5,144 nucleotides of DNA, from the NCBI GenBank assembly GCA_903853515.1, contig CAINTU010000130.1, forward strand, positions 1 to 5,144. Direction: 5' to 3'. This document shows, piece after piece, positions 1-5,144 of the stretch; position 1 is the stretch's first letter; the number at the start of each line of letters is the position of its first letter. A program made the translations under genes and the position numbers. Source of the stretch: an uncultured Micrococcales bacterium. GTDB taxonomy: Bacteria; Actinomycetota; Actinomycetes; Actinomycetales; Microbacteriaceae. A model generated the notes under the pieces. It was given only the letters and a program-made list of their open reading frames with translations, searched no databases and was not told the DNA's origin.

Positions 1-240
1 GCCAAGAAGGTTGCTGCTAAGCCAGCTGCTAAGAAGGCTGTTGCTGCTAAGAAGCCAGTAGCCAAGAAGGTTGCTGCTAAGCCAGCTGCTAAGAAGGCTG
101 TTGCTGCTAAGAAGCCAGTAGCCAAGAAGGTTGCTGCTAAGCCAGCTGCTAAGAAGGCTGTTGTTGCAAAGAAGCCAGTAGCCAAGAAGGTTGCTGCTAA
201 GCCAGCTGCTAAGAAGGCTGTTGTTGCAAAGAAGCCAGCT
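1..240 (+). repeat. Four tandem 60-bp coding repeats
   Basis: Units lie at 1-60, 61-120, 121-180 and 181-240. Units 1 and 2 are identical. Unit 3 differs from them at two bases, changing Ala-Ala to Val-Ala within the unit and using GCA. Unit 4 matches unit 3 except for its last codon (GTA to GCT). Each unit is itself built from shorter AAKK/VAAKKP-like modules. The period is exactly 20 codons, so gain or loss of a unit keeps the frame. The array may start before the window, so four is a minimum copy number. Confidence 0.97.
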
Positions 241-270
241 GCTAAGAAAGTTGTAGCAAAGAAGAAGTAA
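1..270 (+). CDS. C-terminal Lys/Ala/Pro-rich tail of a probable nucleoid-associated protein (HU/histone H1-like), 5' end outside window
   Basis: Frame 1 is open from the first base to TAA at 268-270, followed at once by a second in-frame TAA. The visible 89 residues consist only of Lys, Ala, Val and Pro; 33 are Lys and none is acidic. They form four 20-residue units of the type AKKVAAKPAAKKAVAAKKPV plus a short ending AKKVVAKKK. Tails of this kind in actinobacteria occur on HU homologues (HupB type) and H1-like proteins, where they bind DNA non-specifically and compact the nucleoid. The globular domain that would settle the identity lies upstream of the window, so the family is inference; a basic tail on a ribosomal or other nucleic-acid-binding protein is the alternative. 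Codon choice is very uniform (32 of 33 Lys are AAG, all eight Pro are CCA), which suggests high expression, recent duplication, or both. The gene ends in a strong terminator and appears to be the last of its transcript. Confidence 0.8.
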   Translation, partial: AKKVAAKPAAKKAVAAKKPVAKKVAAKPAAKKAVAAKKPVAKKVAAKPAAKKAVVAKKPVAKKVAAKPAAKKAVVAKKPAAKKVVAKKK

Positions 271-286
271 TAATCTTCTTTTAGAT

Positions 287-321
287 AAACCCCGGCCGAA
301 TTCGGTCGGGGTTTTTCTTTT
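287..321 (+). terminator. Rho-independent terminator of the basic-tail gene
   Basis: The arms AAACCCCGGCCGAA (287-300) and TTCGGTCGGGGTTT (301-314) are complementary over 14 positions, with one G-U wobble in RNA. The innermost bases would open as a small AATT loop. A T-rich run (312-321, broken by one C) follows on the plus strand. It lies 17 bp after the stop codon. The hairpin is also stable when read leftward, but there it has only a short A/T stretch behind it, and no leftward gene ends here. Confidence 0.93.
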
Positions 322-341
322 AGGTAGGCTATGAAAGTTGC

Positions 342-348
342 GAAGGAG
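342..348 (+). promoter_or_regulatory. Shine-Dalgarno site deciding the GTG start of the MFS gene
   Basis: GAAGGAG lies 5 nt upstream of the GTG at 354. It fixes the start there rather than at the ATG at 331, which is in another frame that closes after roughly 50 codons. Only about 32 nt separate the terminator T-run from the start codon. A TAGGCT at 325-330 fits the loose actinobacterial -10 pattern TANNNT, but its -35 region would fall inside the terminator hairpin, so I do not call a promoter. Confidence 0.75.
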
Positions 349-353
349 CCAAG

Positions 354-1580
354 GTGCGAGAAGTTAAAACTGATTCACTCGGCAAAACCTTCAATAGCCT
401 TTGGTCAGCTGCTCTCGCAAGCAATTTCTCTGACGGGCTGCTTGGCACGGCGGCACCGCTTCTTGCCGCAACGTTGACTAGCGATCCGGTTCTAATCTCG
501 ATGATGGCAGCGTTAACAATGTTGCCTTGGCTGTTATTCGCAATTCCCATCGGCACTCTGGTCGATCGCATTAATCGTCGAACCGCAATCCTTGCTGTTC
601 AATCAACGCGCGTGGTGATTTCAATTGCGGTTGCCATAATGCTCGCCACCAACAGCCTCAACTTGAGCGTGTTCTATATTCTGGTTTTTGTTCTTGGCAC
701 AAGCGAGGTGTTAAACGACACGGCAACACAGTCGGTTGTTCCACAGCTGCTAACGAGTGACAAACTCGAACGAGGCAATTCTCGGTTGCAGCTTGCCGAG
801 ATTGTGATGCAACAGTTCGTTGGCACTCCTCTGGGTGGCGTGTTCTTCAGTCTTTTGCTGTGGTTGCCGTTTGCTTCAAACGGGGCCGGCTATTTAATCG
901 CCATTTCGTTGGTGCTTCTGATTCCTAAAGCCGCACTGCGAGCTGAACCAAAATCTGCCGACCACGTCGCAAAGCCGATGGTTGCCGAGATGCGAGAAGG
1001 CATCGCGTATCTTTTTGGCCACAAGGCTCTATTGCGCTTAGTTTTGACCACAACGGGTGTGGGGTTGTGTTTCTCTATGGCAACGTCGACCTCTGTGCTT
1101 TATTGCTTGCATCGCCTTATGGTGCCGCGCTCGGCCTATGGCTTTTTGCTGGTAATTGCGGGCATCGGGGCTCTGCTCGGGGCGCTTGCCGCACCAAAAC
1201 TTTCTAAGCGTTTTGGCAGAAGCAAAACTCTTGCCGCAATGATTTGTGTTTCGAGCATCATGCTTTTGATGCAGGGCCTAATACCTAACGTGATGGCATT
1301 TGCGGTGTTCGCAGCGATGGGTGGCTTCAGCATGAGCAACTGGAACATCTTGCTGATGTCGACTTATCACCAAATGATTCCGAACGAGATCTTTGGGCGA
1401 ATCCATGGCACCAGGCGAACGCTAGTTTGGGGCATGATGCCCATCGGTGCGTTGCTTGGCGGCGCACTAGCCAAAATCGATTTGCAGACCCCATGGATTG
1501 TGGGTGGCTTAATCGCCACAACCATTTCGGCCCTGTCAATTAAGTTCTTGGGCTCGATGAATACTGATCGGGTTGGTTGA
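354..1580 (+). CDS. MFS transporter, MFS_3/enterobactin-exporter-like (probable drug or metabolite efflux)
   Basis: This is a 408-residue integral membrane protein with a hydropathy pattern fitting 12 helices, a normal length for the major facilitator superfamily. After a short cytoplasmic N-terminus, helices 1 and 2 lead to motif A, GTLVDRINRR (residues 67-76), between helices 2 and 3. The stretch NDTATQSVVPQLL (121-133), then RLQLAEIVMQQFVGTPLGG (144-162), and in the second half IPNEIFGRIHG (342-352) followed by PIGALLGG (363-370), match the pattern of the MFS_3 group that includes EntS-like exporters. A basic loop near 193-212 separates the two halves, and a weaker motif-A echo (APKLSKRFGRSK) is at 280-291. 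Members usually export small molecules by proton antiport; the substrate cannot be read from sequence. The start is GTG, supported by a good Shine-Dalgarno. The gene stands alone on its strand and ends 13 bp from the converging epimerase gene, with no hairpin between. Confidence 0.9.
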   Translation: MREVKTDSLGKTFNSLWSAALASNFSDGLLGTAAPLLAATLTSDPVLISMMAALTMLPWLLFAIPIGTLVDRINRRTAILAVQSTRVVISIAVAIMLATNSLNLSVFYILVFVLGTSEVLNDTATQSVVPQLLTSDKLERGNSRLQLAEIVMQQFVGTPLGGVFFSLLLWLPFASNGAGYLIAISLVLLIPKAALRAEPKSADHVAKPMVAEMREGIAYLFGHKALLRLVLTTTGVGLCFSMATSTSVLYCLHRLMVPRSAYGFLLVIAGIGALLGALAAPKLSKRFGRSKTLAAMICVSSIMLLMQGLIPNVMAFAVFAAMGGFSMSNWNILLMSTYHQMIPNEIFGRIHGTRRTLVWGMMPIGALLGGALAKIDLQTPWIVGGLIATTISALSIKFLGSMNTDRVG

Positions 1581-1593
1581 GCGGCAAACTCGG

Positions 1594-2502
1594 TTAGTCA
1601 GTCTTGCCAAGAACGTATTGAGCCATCGTCTCAAGTGTTGGGTGCTTGAATTCGAAACCCGTAGCGATCAATTTATCAGCAGACATTTTTTGCGAGCAGA
1701 GCAGCAGCTCGTCGGCGCCTTCGCCAAAAGCTAGACGCAGGGCAAACGCGGGCACCGGCAAAATTGTTGGGCGGTGCAGCGCTTTGCCAAGAGCATCGAC
1801 GAGCTGGGCGCAGGTGGCAGGTTGCGGTGCAGTTAGGTTGAATGGGCCAGAAGCTGAAGGCGTAGCAATCAGGTGCCGAATTGCCCTAGCCTCGTCGACA
1901 ACAGAAATGAATGCCCACCACTGCTTGCCAGATCCGAGACGACCACCGACGCCAAGTCGCAAAAGCGGCAAAAGCCTGCCGAGAGCGCCTTTGGTTCGAG
2001 AACAAACCATTGTGGTGCGTATCAACACGGTTCGAACAGACTGCGGGGCGCTGAGCGCAGTGGCTTCCCACGAGCTAGCCAAATCAGCTAAGAAACCCTT
2101 GCCGCGCGGTGCATCTTCGTGCAAATTCTCGTTGCCGGTGTCGCCATAAAACCCGCTGGCAGAGCCGCTTATAAATACCGTTTTTGAGCCAACTCGCTTC
2201 ATCGAATCAACCAAGGTTTTGGTAACTTCTAGGCGTGAGCCGACCAGCTCTTGCTTATATTTCTTGGTCCAAGGCAATTTGCCTGTTGTTGCACCGGCCA
2301 GGTTCACAACCGCATCGGCAGTCTTAATCGCTTCGTCAAGGGCGCTGTTCTGCAATGCTGTTCCGCCGACAACATAAGACAATTCGTTTTCATTTTTTGC
2401 TGGGCGACGAACCAATGCAATTGCCTGATCACCGTTAGCGCGCAACTGAGCGATCAGTTCTGTGCCAACCAGCCCGCTAGCGCCGGTAACTAAAACTTTC
2501 AT
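1594..2502 (-). CDS. TIGR01777-type NAD(P)-dependent epimerase/SDR protein with DUF1731 C-terminus (YfcH-like)
   Basis: This is a 302-residue soluble protein of the atypical short-chain dehydrogenase family. The N-terminus MKVLVTGASGLVG carries the Rossmann GxxGxxG glycines (7, 10, 13). VNLAGA (66-71) is the usual strand-4 motif. SGSASGFYGDTG (112-123) with Tyr119 is the family's SAVGYYG-like active-site segment, followed by EDAPRGKGFLADLASSWEATA (129-149), a hallmark of TIGR01777. GSGKQWWAFISVVDEARAI is at 190-208. The C-terminal HRPTILPVPAFALRLAFGE (243-261) and LIATGFEFKHPTLE (278-291) form the DUF1731 segment. Substrate and reaction are unknown for most members. I start it at ATG 2502 rather than an in-frame ATG at 2538: the shorter form begins directly with the first beta strand, whereas the longer one would add 12 residues overlapping the YciI gene. 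There is no clear Shine-Dalgarno, and the start overlaps the upstream TGA by one base, so translation is probably coupled. Confidence 0.93.
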   Translation of the reverse strand: MKVLVTGASGLVGTELIAQLRANGDQAIALVRRPAKNENELSYVVGGTALQNSALDEAIKTADAVVNLAGATTGKLPWTKKYKQELVGSRLEVTKTLVDSMKRVGSKTVFISGSASGFYGDTGNENLHEDAPRGKGFLADLASSWEATALSAPQSVRTVLIRTTMVCSRTKGALGRLLPLLRLGVGGRLGSGKQWWAFISVVDEARAIRHLIATPSASGPFNLTAPQPATCAQLVDALGKALHRPTILPVPAFALRLAFGEGADELLLCSQKMSADKLIATGFEFKHPTLETMAQYVLGKTD

Positions 2503-2786
2503 CAGGAGTTCTCGAAAGGGCCATAGATGGGATTCCACTCTTCGATTACACGCTCGCCAATAAGGCCGGCAACATCAAATGGGTCTTGATCTAAAAGCGC
2601 AGATAATTCCTCAATTGAGGCGCTTTTAAAAATTAGCAGCGCAGATGGGCGGTCGATGATTGGCCCACTGGCCAGCAAAGCGCCTAGCTCAAACTGCGCT
2701 TTGAGCCATTCGCGGTGGGTCGGTCGAATGGCCGACAGTTCATCTGAATCGCCAGAATAGTTATAGGTAACCGCAAAAATGCTCAT
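2502..2786 (-). CDS. YciI family protein
   Basis: This 94-residue single-domain protein has the YciI ferredoxin-like (dimeric alpha/beta barrel) pattern: an N-terminal strand MSIFAVTYNY, then RPTHREWL (21-28) with the conserved His24, GALLASGP (35-42), LLIFKSASIEE (50-60), the conserved DPF (68-70) with Asp68, AGL (73-75), and a C-terminal strand with Trp84. His24 and Asp68 correspond to the pair proposed as the active or ligand site in this family. Most members have no assigned reaction; some related proteins act as dehalogenases or lactone-processing enzymes, so no specific function is claimed. Length is typical. The start ATG (2784-2786) has no recognisable Shine-Dalgarno, so a leaderless or very short leader transcript is possible. 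It overlaps the next gene by one base (TGATG), making the pair a likely transcription and translation unit. Upstream lies the short-repeat gap. Confidence 0.92.
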   Translation of the reverse strand: MSIFAVTYNYSGDSDELSAIRPTHREWLKAQFELGALLASGPIIDRPSALLIFKSASIEELSALLDQDPFDVAGLIGERVIEEWNPIYGPFENS

Positions 2787-2802
2787 GGTTCTATATTGCT
2801 TG

Positions 2803-2808
2803 ATTAAA
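2803..2808 (-). promoter_or_regulatory. Possible -10 element for the YciI-epimerase pair
   Basis: On the minus strand TTTAAT (five of six matches to TATAAT) lies 16 nt before the YciI start codon, which would give a leader of only about 10 nt and would agree with the missing Shine-Dalgarno. No good -35 hexamer is seen at 16-18 bp; that position is occupied by the short-repeat array, whose first unit overlaps this element by two bases. This is a weak call. Confidence 0.25.
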
Positions 2809-2872
2809 TCGACCCGGCCAATCGAACCCGACTAATCGACTCGGCCAATCGAACCCGGCGAATCAACCAGGG
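2807..2872. repeat. Five imperfect 13/14-bp iterations in the MFS-YciI gap
   Basis: On the plus strand, units beginning AATCGA (AATCAA in the last) start at 2807, 2820, 2834, 2847 and 2861, with spacing 13, 14, 13, 14. Units alternate between AATCGACCCGGCC-like and AATCGAACCCGGC-like forms, so there is also a higher-order 27-bp repeat: 2807-2830 and 2834-2857 agree at 23 of 24 bases. The fifth unit is degraded. The array fills nearly all of the 87-bp gap between the MFS stop codon and the YciI gene. A 6-bp inverted pair, TTGATT (2800-2805) and AATCAA (2861-2866), brackets most of it. It does not resemble a normal intrinsic terminator because there is no T-run in either direction. Confidence 0.85.
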
Positions 2873-2873
2873 A

Positions 2874-4034
2874 TTAGACCTGCGCCTTGAAAGATGGCGT
2901 CATCTTGACTGTCAATATCGCCAGCATCAGGCAAAGGGCATCCATGCCTGTTGCAAAGGCAAAACTAGATACCGAACTAAAGTGATCAATCAGCAAGCCG
3001 GCGATTGTTGCGCAACCGCCATAGCCGATGTTTTGACCAGTCGAGATCCAGCCATAGACCTCGGTTGTGTCATCAAGGCGCACCTTTTTGGCGATGATTG
3101 CGCTCATGGTCGAAAACACCGGGGCAACGCCGATACCGGCAACAAACATGCCGACGCTCAACCAGAGGTTGTCATTAAGATTCAAAAACAGCAGGCCGTC
3201 ACCAAGCAGCACAACTGCTATTTGTTTGCTGAGCGCCCAAGGCGTGCGCGCACTGTTGCCAAAAGCAAGCCCACCAAAAATCGAACCAATCGAGAGTGCC
3301 GAAATCACAAAACCTGCGTTTGATTGCCCAACGTGCGCAACCATGCCGACTTCGAGGGCAGAGAATGCGCCCACGAACAGCAGATTCATTACGATGCTGA
3401 CCTGAACGACAGGTTGGCGAAGCACGCCACCAAGCCTGCGGTTTGATCGAGGAATTGGCGCGTTGTGCACCTCATGCAATGTGCCAAACCAGAGCCCGCC
3501 ACCAATTTGCAGTGCGGCCATAAATACCAAAGGCACTATCGTGTTGCTTGTTGCAATTAAAAGAGTGGCCAGCACGGGGCCGATAATCCAGATAACTTCT
3601 TGCAAAATCGCATCAATTGAAAACAGGGTGTTGCGTTCGTTCTCGCCAACCAAAGTCGCATACACAGCACGTGCAGCGGCTTGAATCGGCGCTGTGCCAA
3701 GGCCAAGCACAAAAGAGAAAAGCACGGCGACCGTTGGGCTTATAGGTGCGAAAGCAATAAGCAAAGTCATCAGGGGGGTGACTGCCGCACCGGTAAGAAC
3801 GACAACACGGATTCCAGAGCGCGCCATCCACCGGCCTAACAGCGGGCTAGATATCGCAGACCCAACAGTTGCCATGCCGATTGCGATGCCAGGGATCGTG
3901 TAGTTGTGAAAAGTAACCTGCAGGTGAATCACAAAGGCAATGGTCTGCATGCCGAATGAGAACCTGGCTAAAAGTTGCGCCAAAAGCACCTTTGTGATGC
4001 CAGGGGCTTTAAGCAGGTTCAGATAGTTGCGCAT
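2874..4034 (-). CDS. MFS transporter, MFS_1 type, actinobacterial
   Basis: This is a 386-residue membrane protein with about 12 predicted helices. The N-terminus MRNYLNLLKAPGITKVLLAQ runs straight into helix 1 (LLARFSFGMQTIAFVIHL), an arrangement I recognise from actinobacterial MFS carriers. Motif A is present in reduced form, GRWMARSGIR (67-76), lacking the usual Asp. LFSIDAILQEVIWIIGPVLA (137-156) and VYGWISTGQNIGYGGCATIA (326-345) mark equivalent regions of the two halves; a basic linker with RSNRR (196-200) joins them. Substrate and direction are unknown; it shares little with the other MFS protein in this window beyond the fold, so they are not recent duplicates. The ATG has GAGAGG only two bases upstream, an unusually tight Shine-Dalgarno spacing. 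It follows the mannosyltransferase stop codon by 12 bp, so co-transcription with that gene is likely although a functional link is not evident. Confidence 0.9.
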   Translation of the reverse strand: MRNYLNLLKAPGITKVLLAQLLARFSFGMQTIAFVIHLQVTFHNYTIPGIAIGMATVGSAISSPLLGRWMARSGIRVVVLTGAAVTPLMTLLIAFAPISPTVAVLFSFVLGLGTAPIQAAARAVYATLVGENERNTLFSIDAILQEVIWIIGPVLATLLIATSNTIVPLVFMAALQIGGGLWFGTLHEVHNAPIPRSNRRLGGVLRQPVVQVSIVMNLLFVGAFSALEVGMVAHVGQSNAGFVISALSIGSIFGGLAFGNSARTPWALSKQIAVVLLGDGLLFLNLNDNLWLSVGMFVAGIGVAPVFSTMSAIIAKKVRLDDTTEVYGWISTGQNIGYGGCATIAGLLIDHFSSVSSFAFATGMDALCLMLAILTVKMTPSFKAQV

Positions 4035-4046
4035 AACCTCTCAAGA

Positions 4047-5144
4047 CTAAATCCAAGAGGGCAGCCACATGTGCATTCGCCAATACCAATAAGGCACCAC
4101 ATCGCCCGAATAGATTGGCCACATAAAGATGGCAACCGCTAGAGCCAAGACAATAAACGCGAGAATTAGGCGAGCAGCCGAGATGCGCCCAGCTAAATCT
4201 TTGTTCTTGAACCACATTCGCAGTGCATAAACCAATATCAGCCAAAGCCATGGCTCGAATGCCACTGTATAAAAAGTGAAAACAGTGCGGTTCAAATATG
4301 CGAACCAGGGCAGATACCCCGCAGCCAGGCCAAGCAGCATTAGTCCAAGCGCTCGCTCGCGTCGTTGCCAATAGAGAACAGCGAGATAGATCACTGCCAT
4401 CAACGCTGCCCACCACAGCACCGGGTTGCCCAAGGCAGTTATGGCACTCGAGCATCCGTTGACATCACCGCAACCTTTGTTGCCCTCATAAAAAAACGAG
4501 GTGGGTCGAAGCTGAAACAACCACGACAGTGGGCTCGATGCATACGGGTGACCGGTGTGAAGGTTGACGTGAAACGAATAAGCCTCAACGTGGTAATGCC
4601 AAAGCGATTGCAACGAGCGTGGAAGAAAACGAAAGATTCCATTGATTGCATTGCCGGGTTGTTCAGCCCAGTTGCGGTCGTAACCGCCTCTTGTGGCAAG
4701 CCATCCCGACCAACTTGCCAAATAGGTGAGCAGGTATATTGGCGCAACCATGGCAATTGTGCTTGCCGATCTGGCGACTTTATCGCCAGTGCTTGCCGAT
4801 AGCTTGCGCAACACCCCAACATCTGAAACCAAAACATAAATCACAAAAAATGCTGCGAAATACAAACCAGACCATTTGACTGCAGTGCCGGCGCCAAGCG
4901 AAAGCGCCATAACCAGAATCCATGGGCGACGCCAATTGCTTGATCTAAAACTTGCCCGGTCGCGAAGCAGAGCATAAAAACTCAACAGCATAAAAAAGCC
5001 AAGAATCTGATCTAGAAGCGCGGTGCGACTCAGCACAATGGCCATGCCGTCGATTGCCATAAACAGTTCTGCAACCAAAGCCCACAGTGTTGATCGAAAC
5101 AAGAGTTTCGCGCAAAGAAAAACTAGCCATACTGTTGCCGTGCC
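4047..5144 (-). CDS. pmt: Protein O-mannosyltransferase (GT39, Pmt/Rv1002c-like), N-terminus outside window
   Basis: This is a GT-C membrane enzyme that transfers mannose from polyprenyl-phosphomannose to Ser/Thr of exported proteins on the outer face of the membrane. The frame is open to the window edge; 365 residues are visible, against roughly 500 or more in the family. A TTG at 5102 is internal, since the preceding 14 codons continue a membrane helix. Family landmarks (numbered from the edge) are SRTALLD (39-45), GTAVKWSGLYF (86-96), SWSGWLATRGGYDRNW (144-159), the extracytoplasmic LWHYHVEAYSFHVNLHTGHP (181-200), SPLSWLFQLRPTSFFY (204-219), a two-cysteine loop CGDVNGC (225-231) that could form a disulfide, NPVLWW (240-245), YLPWF (277-281), NRTVFTFYTVAFEPWLW (285-301), and the complete C-terminus WPIYSGDVVPYWYWRMHMWLPSWI (342-365). 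The catalytic acidic pair of the first outer loop lies beyond the window and cannot be checked. Stop codon is TAG. Confidence 0.96.
   Translation of the reverse strand, partial: GTATVWLVFLCAKLLFRSTLWALVAELFMAIDGMAIVLSRTALLDQILGFFMLLSFYALLRDRASFRSSNWRRPWILVMALSLGAGTAVKWSGLYFAAFFVIYVLVSDVGVLRKLSASTGDKVARSASTIAMVAPIYLLTYLASWSGWLATRGGYDRNWAEQPGNAINGIFRFLPRSLQSLWHYHVEAYSFHVNLHTGHPYASSPLSWLFQLRPTSFFYEGNKGCGDVNGCSSAITALGNPVLWWAALMAVIYLAVLYWQRRERALGLMLLGLAAGYLPWFAYLNRTVFTFYTVAFEPWLWLILVYALRMWFKNKDLAGRISAARLILAFIVLALAVAIFMWPIYSGDVVPYWYWRMHMWLPSWI

Noticed and set aside
1..240. CRISPR array
   Set aside because: The repeats are contiguous with no spacers and keep a continuous Lys/Ala-rich reading frame.
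1..267. Two open frames on the minus strand through the 60-bp repeats
   Set aside because: They arise because the repeated AAG/GCT codons cannot form stops in those antisense registers; no start codon or ribosome site is seen.
331..356. ATG at 331 with a GGTAGG upstream as a start for the first carrier
   Set aside because: It is in a different frame from the carrier and closes after about 50 codons without a sensible protein; the GTG at 354 has the better Shine-Dalgarno.
1646..2149. Plus-strand open frame of 167 codons antisense to the epimerase gene
   Set aside because: Composition is that of a shadow frame (rich in Ser, Arg, Ala and Pro with no recognisable domain), and the opposite strand encodes an unmistakable family protein over the same bases.
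2807..2872. tRNA fragment, because the minus strand contains GGGTTCGATT resembling a T-loop
   Set aside because: No acceptor, D or anticodon arms can be formed around it, and the match recurs only as part of the short-repeat unit.
4009..4455. Minus-strand open frame of 148 codons overlapping the mannosyltransferase and MFS junction
   Set aside because: It is out of frame with two strongly supported genes, has no family motif, and is Cys/Leu-rich as expected for a shifted reading of membrane-protein codons.
4365..4802. Plus-strand open frame of 145 codons antisense to pmt
   Set aside because: It is fully covered by the conserved Pmt coding sequence on the other strand, with no ribosome site or domain.
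5100..5102. TTG at 5102 as the start of the mannosyltransferase
   Set aside because: The frame remains open to the window edge with 14 further codons that continue a hydrophobic helix, and the family needs more N-terminal sequence, including the catalytic first loop.

Overview
The window suggests an actinobacterium, most likely in or near the Microbacteriaceae. I infer this from three things: a basic protein ending in a long Lys/Ala/Pro tail of the actinobacterial HU/H1 type, a GT39 protein O-mannosyltransferase of the mycobacterial Pmt type, and MFS carriers resembling those of that lineage. Base composition looks close to 50 % G+C, low for the phylum. That would fit small freshwater Microbacteriaceae of the Rhodoluna/Aquiluna kind, but this placement is inference and no marker gene is present.

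Layout. Bases 1-270 (+) are the 3' end of a gene for a very basic tail made of 20-residue repeats encoded by 60-bp tandem repeats. A strong intrinsic terminator follows (287-321). A GTG-started MFS exporter-like carrier (354-1580, +) comes next and runs tail to tail, 13 bp apart, into a leftward gene set. Read on the minus strand, that set is: the 3' two thirds or so of a Pmt-type mannosyltransferase (enters at 5144, ends 4047); a second, unrelated MFS carrier (4034-2874) after a 12-bp gap; an 87-bp gap filled with an iterated 13/14-bp sequence; a YciI-family protein (2786-2502); and a TIGR01777-type SDR epimerase (2502-1594) that shares one base with the YciI gene (TGATG).

How the genes relate. 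The pmt-MFS pair and the YciI-epimerase pair each look co-transcribed from their spacing. The repeat-bearing gap may separate two transcription units or may lie inside one operon. No shared pathway is evident; this looks like ordinary actinobacterial chromosome rather than a mobile or defence locus. I found no RNA genes, insertion sequences, CRISPR or attachment sites. The two points most worth a second look are the nearly identical 60-bp coding repeats at the start and the short repeat array upstream of the YciI gene. I do not see a previously undescribed system here.
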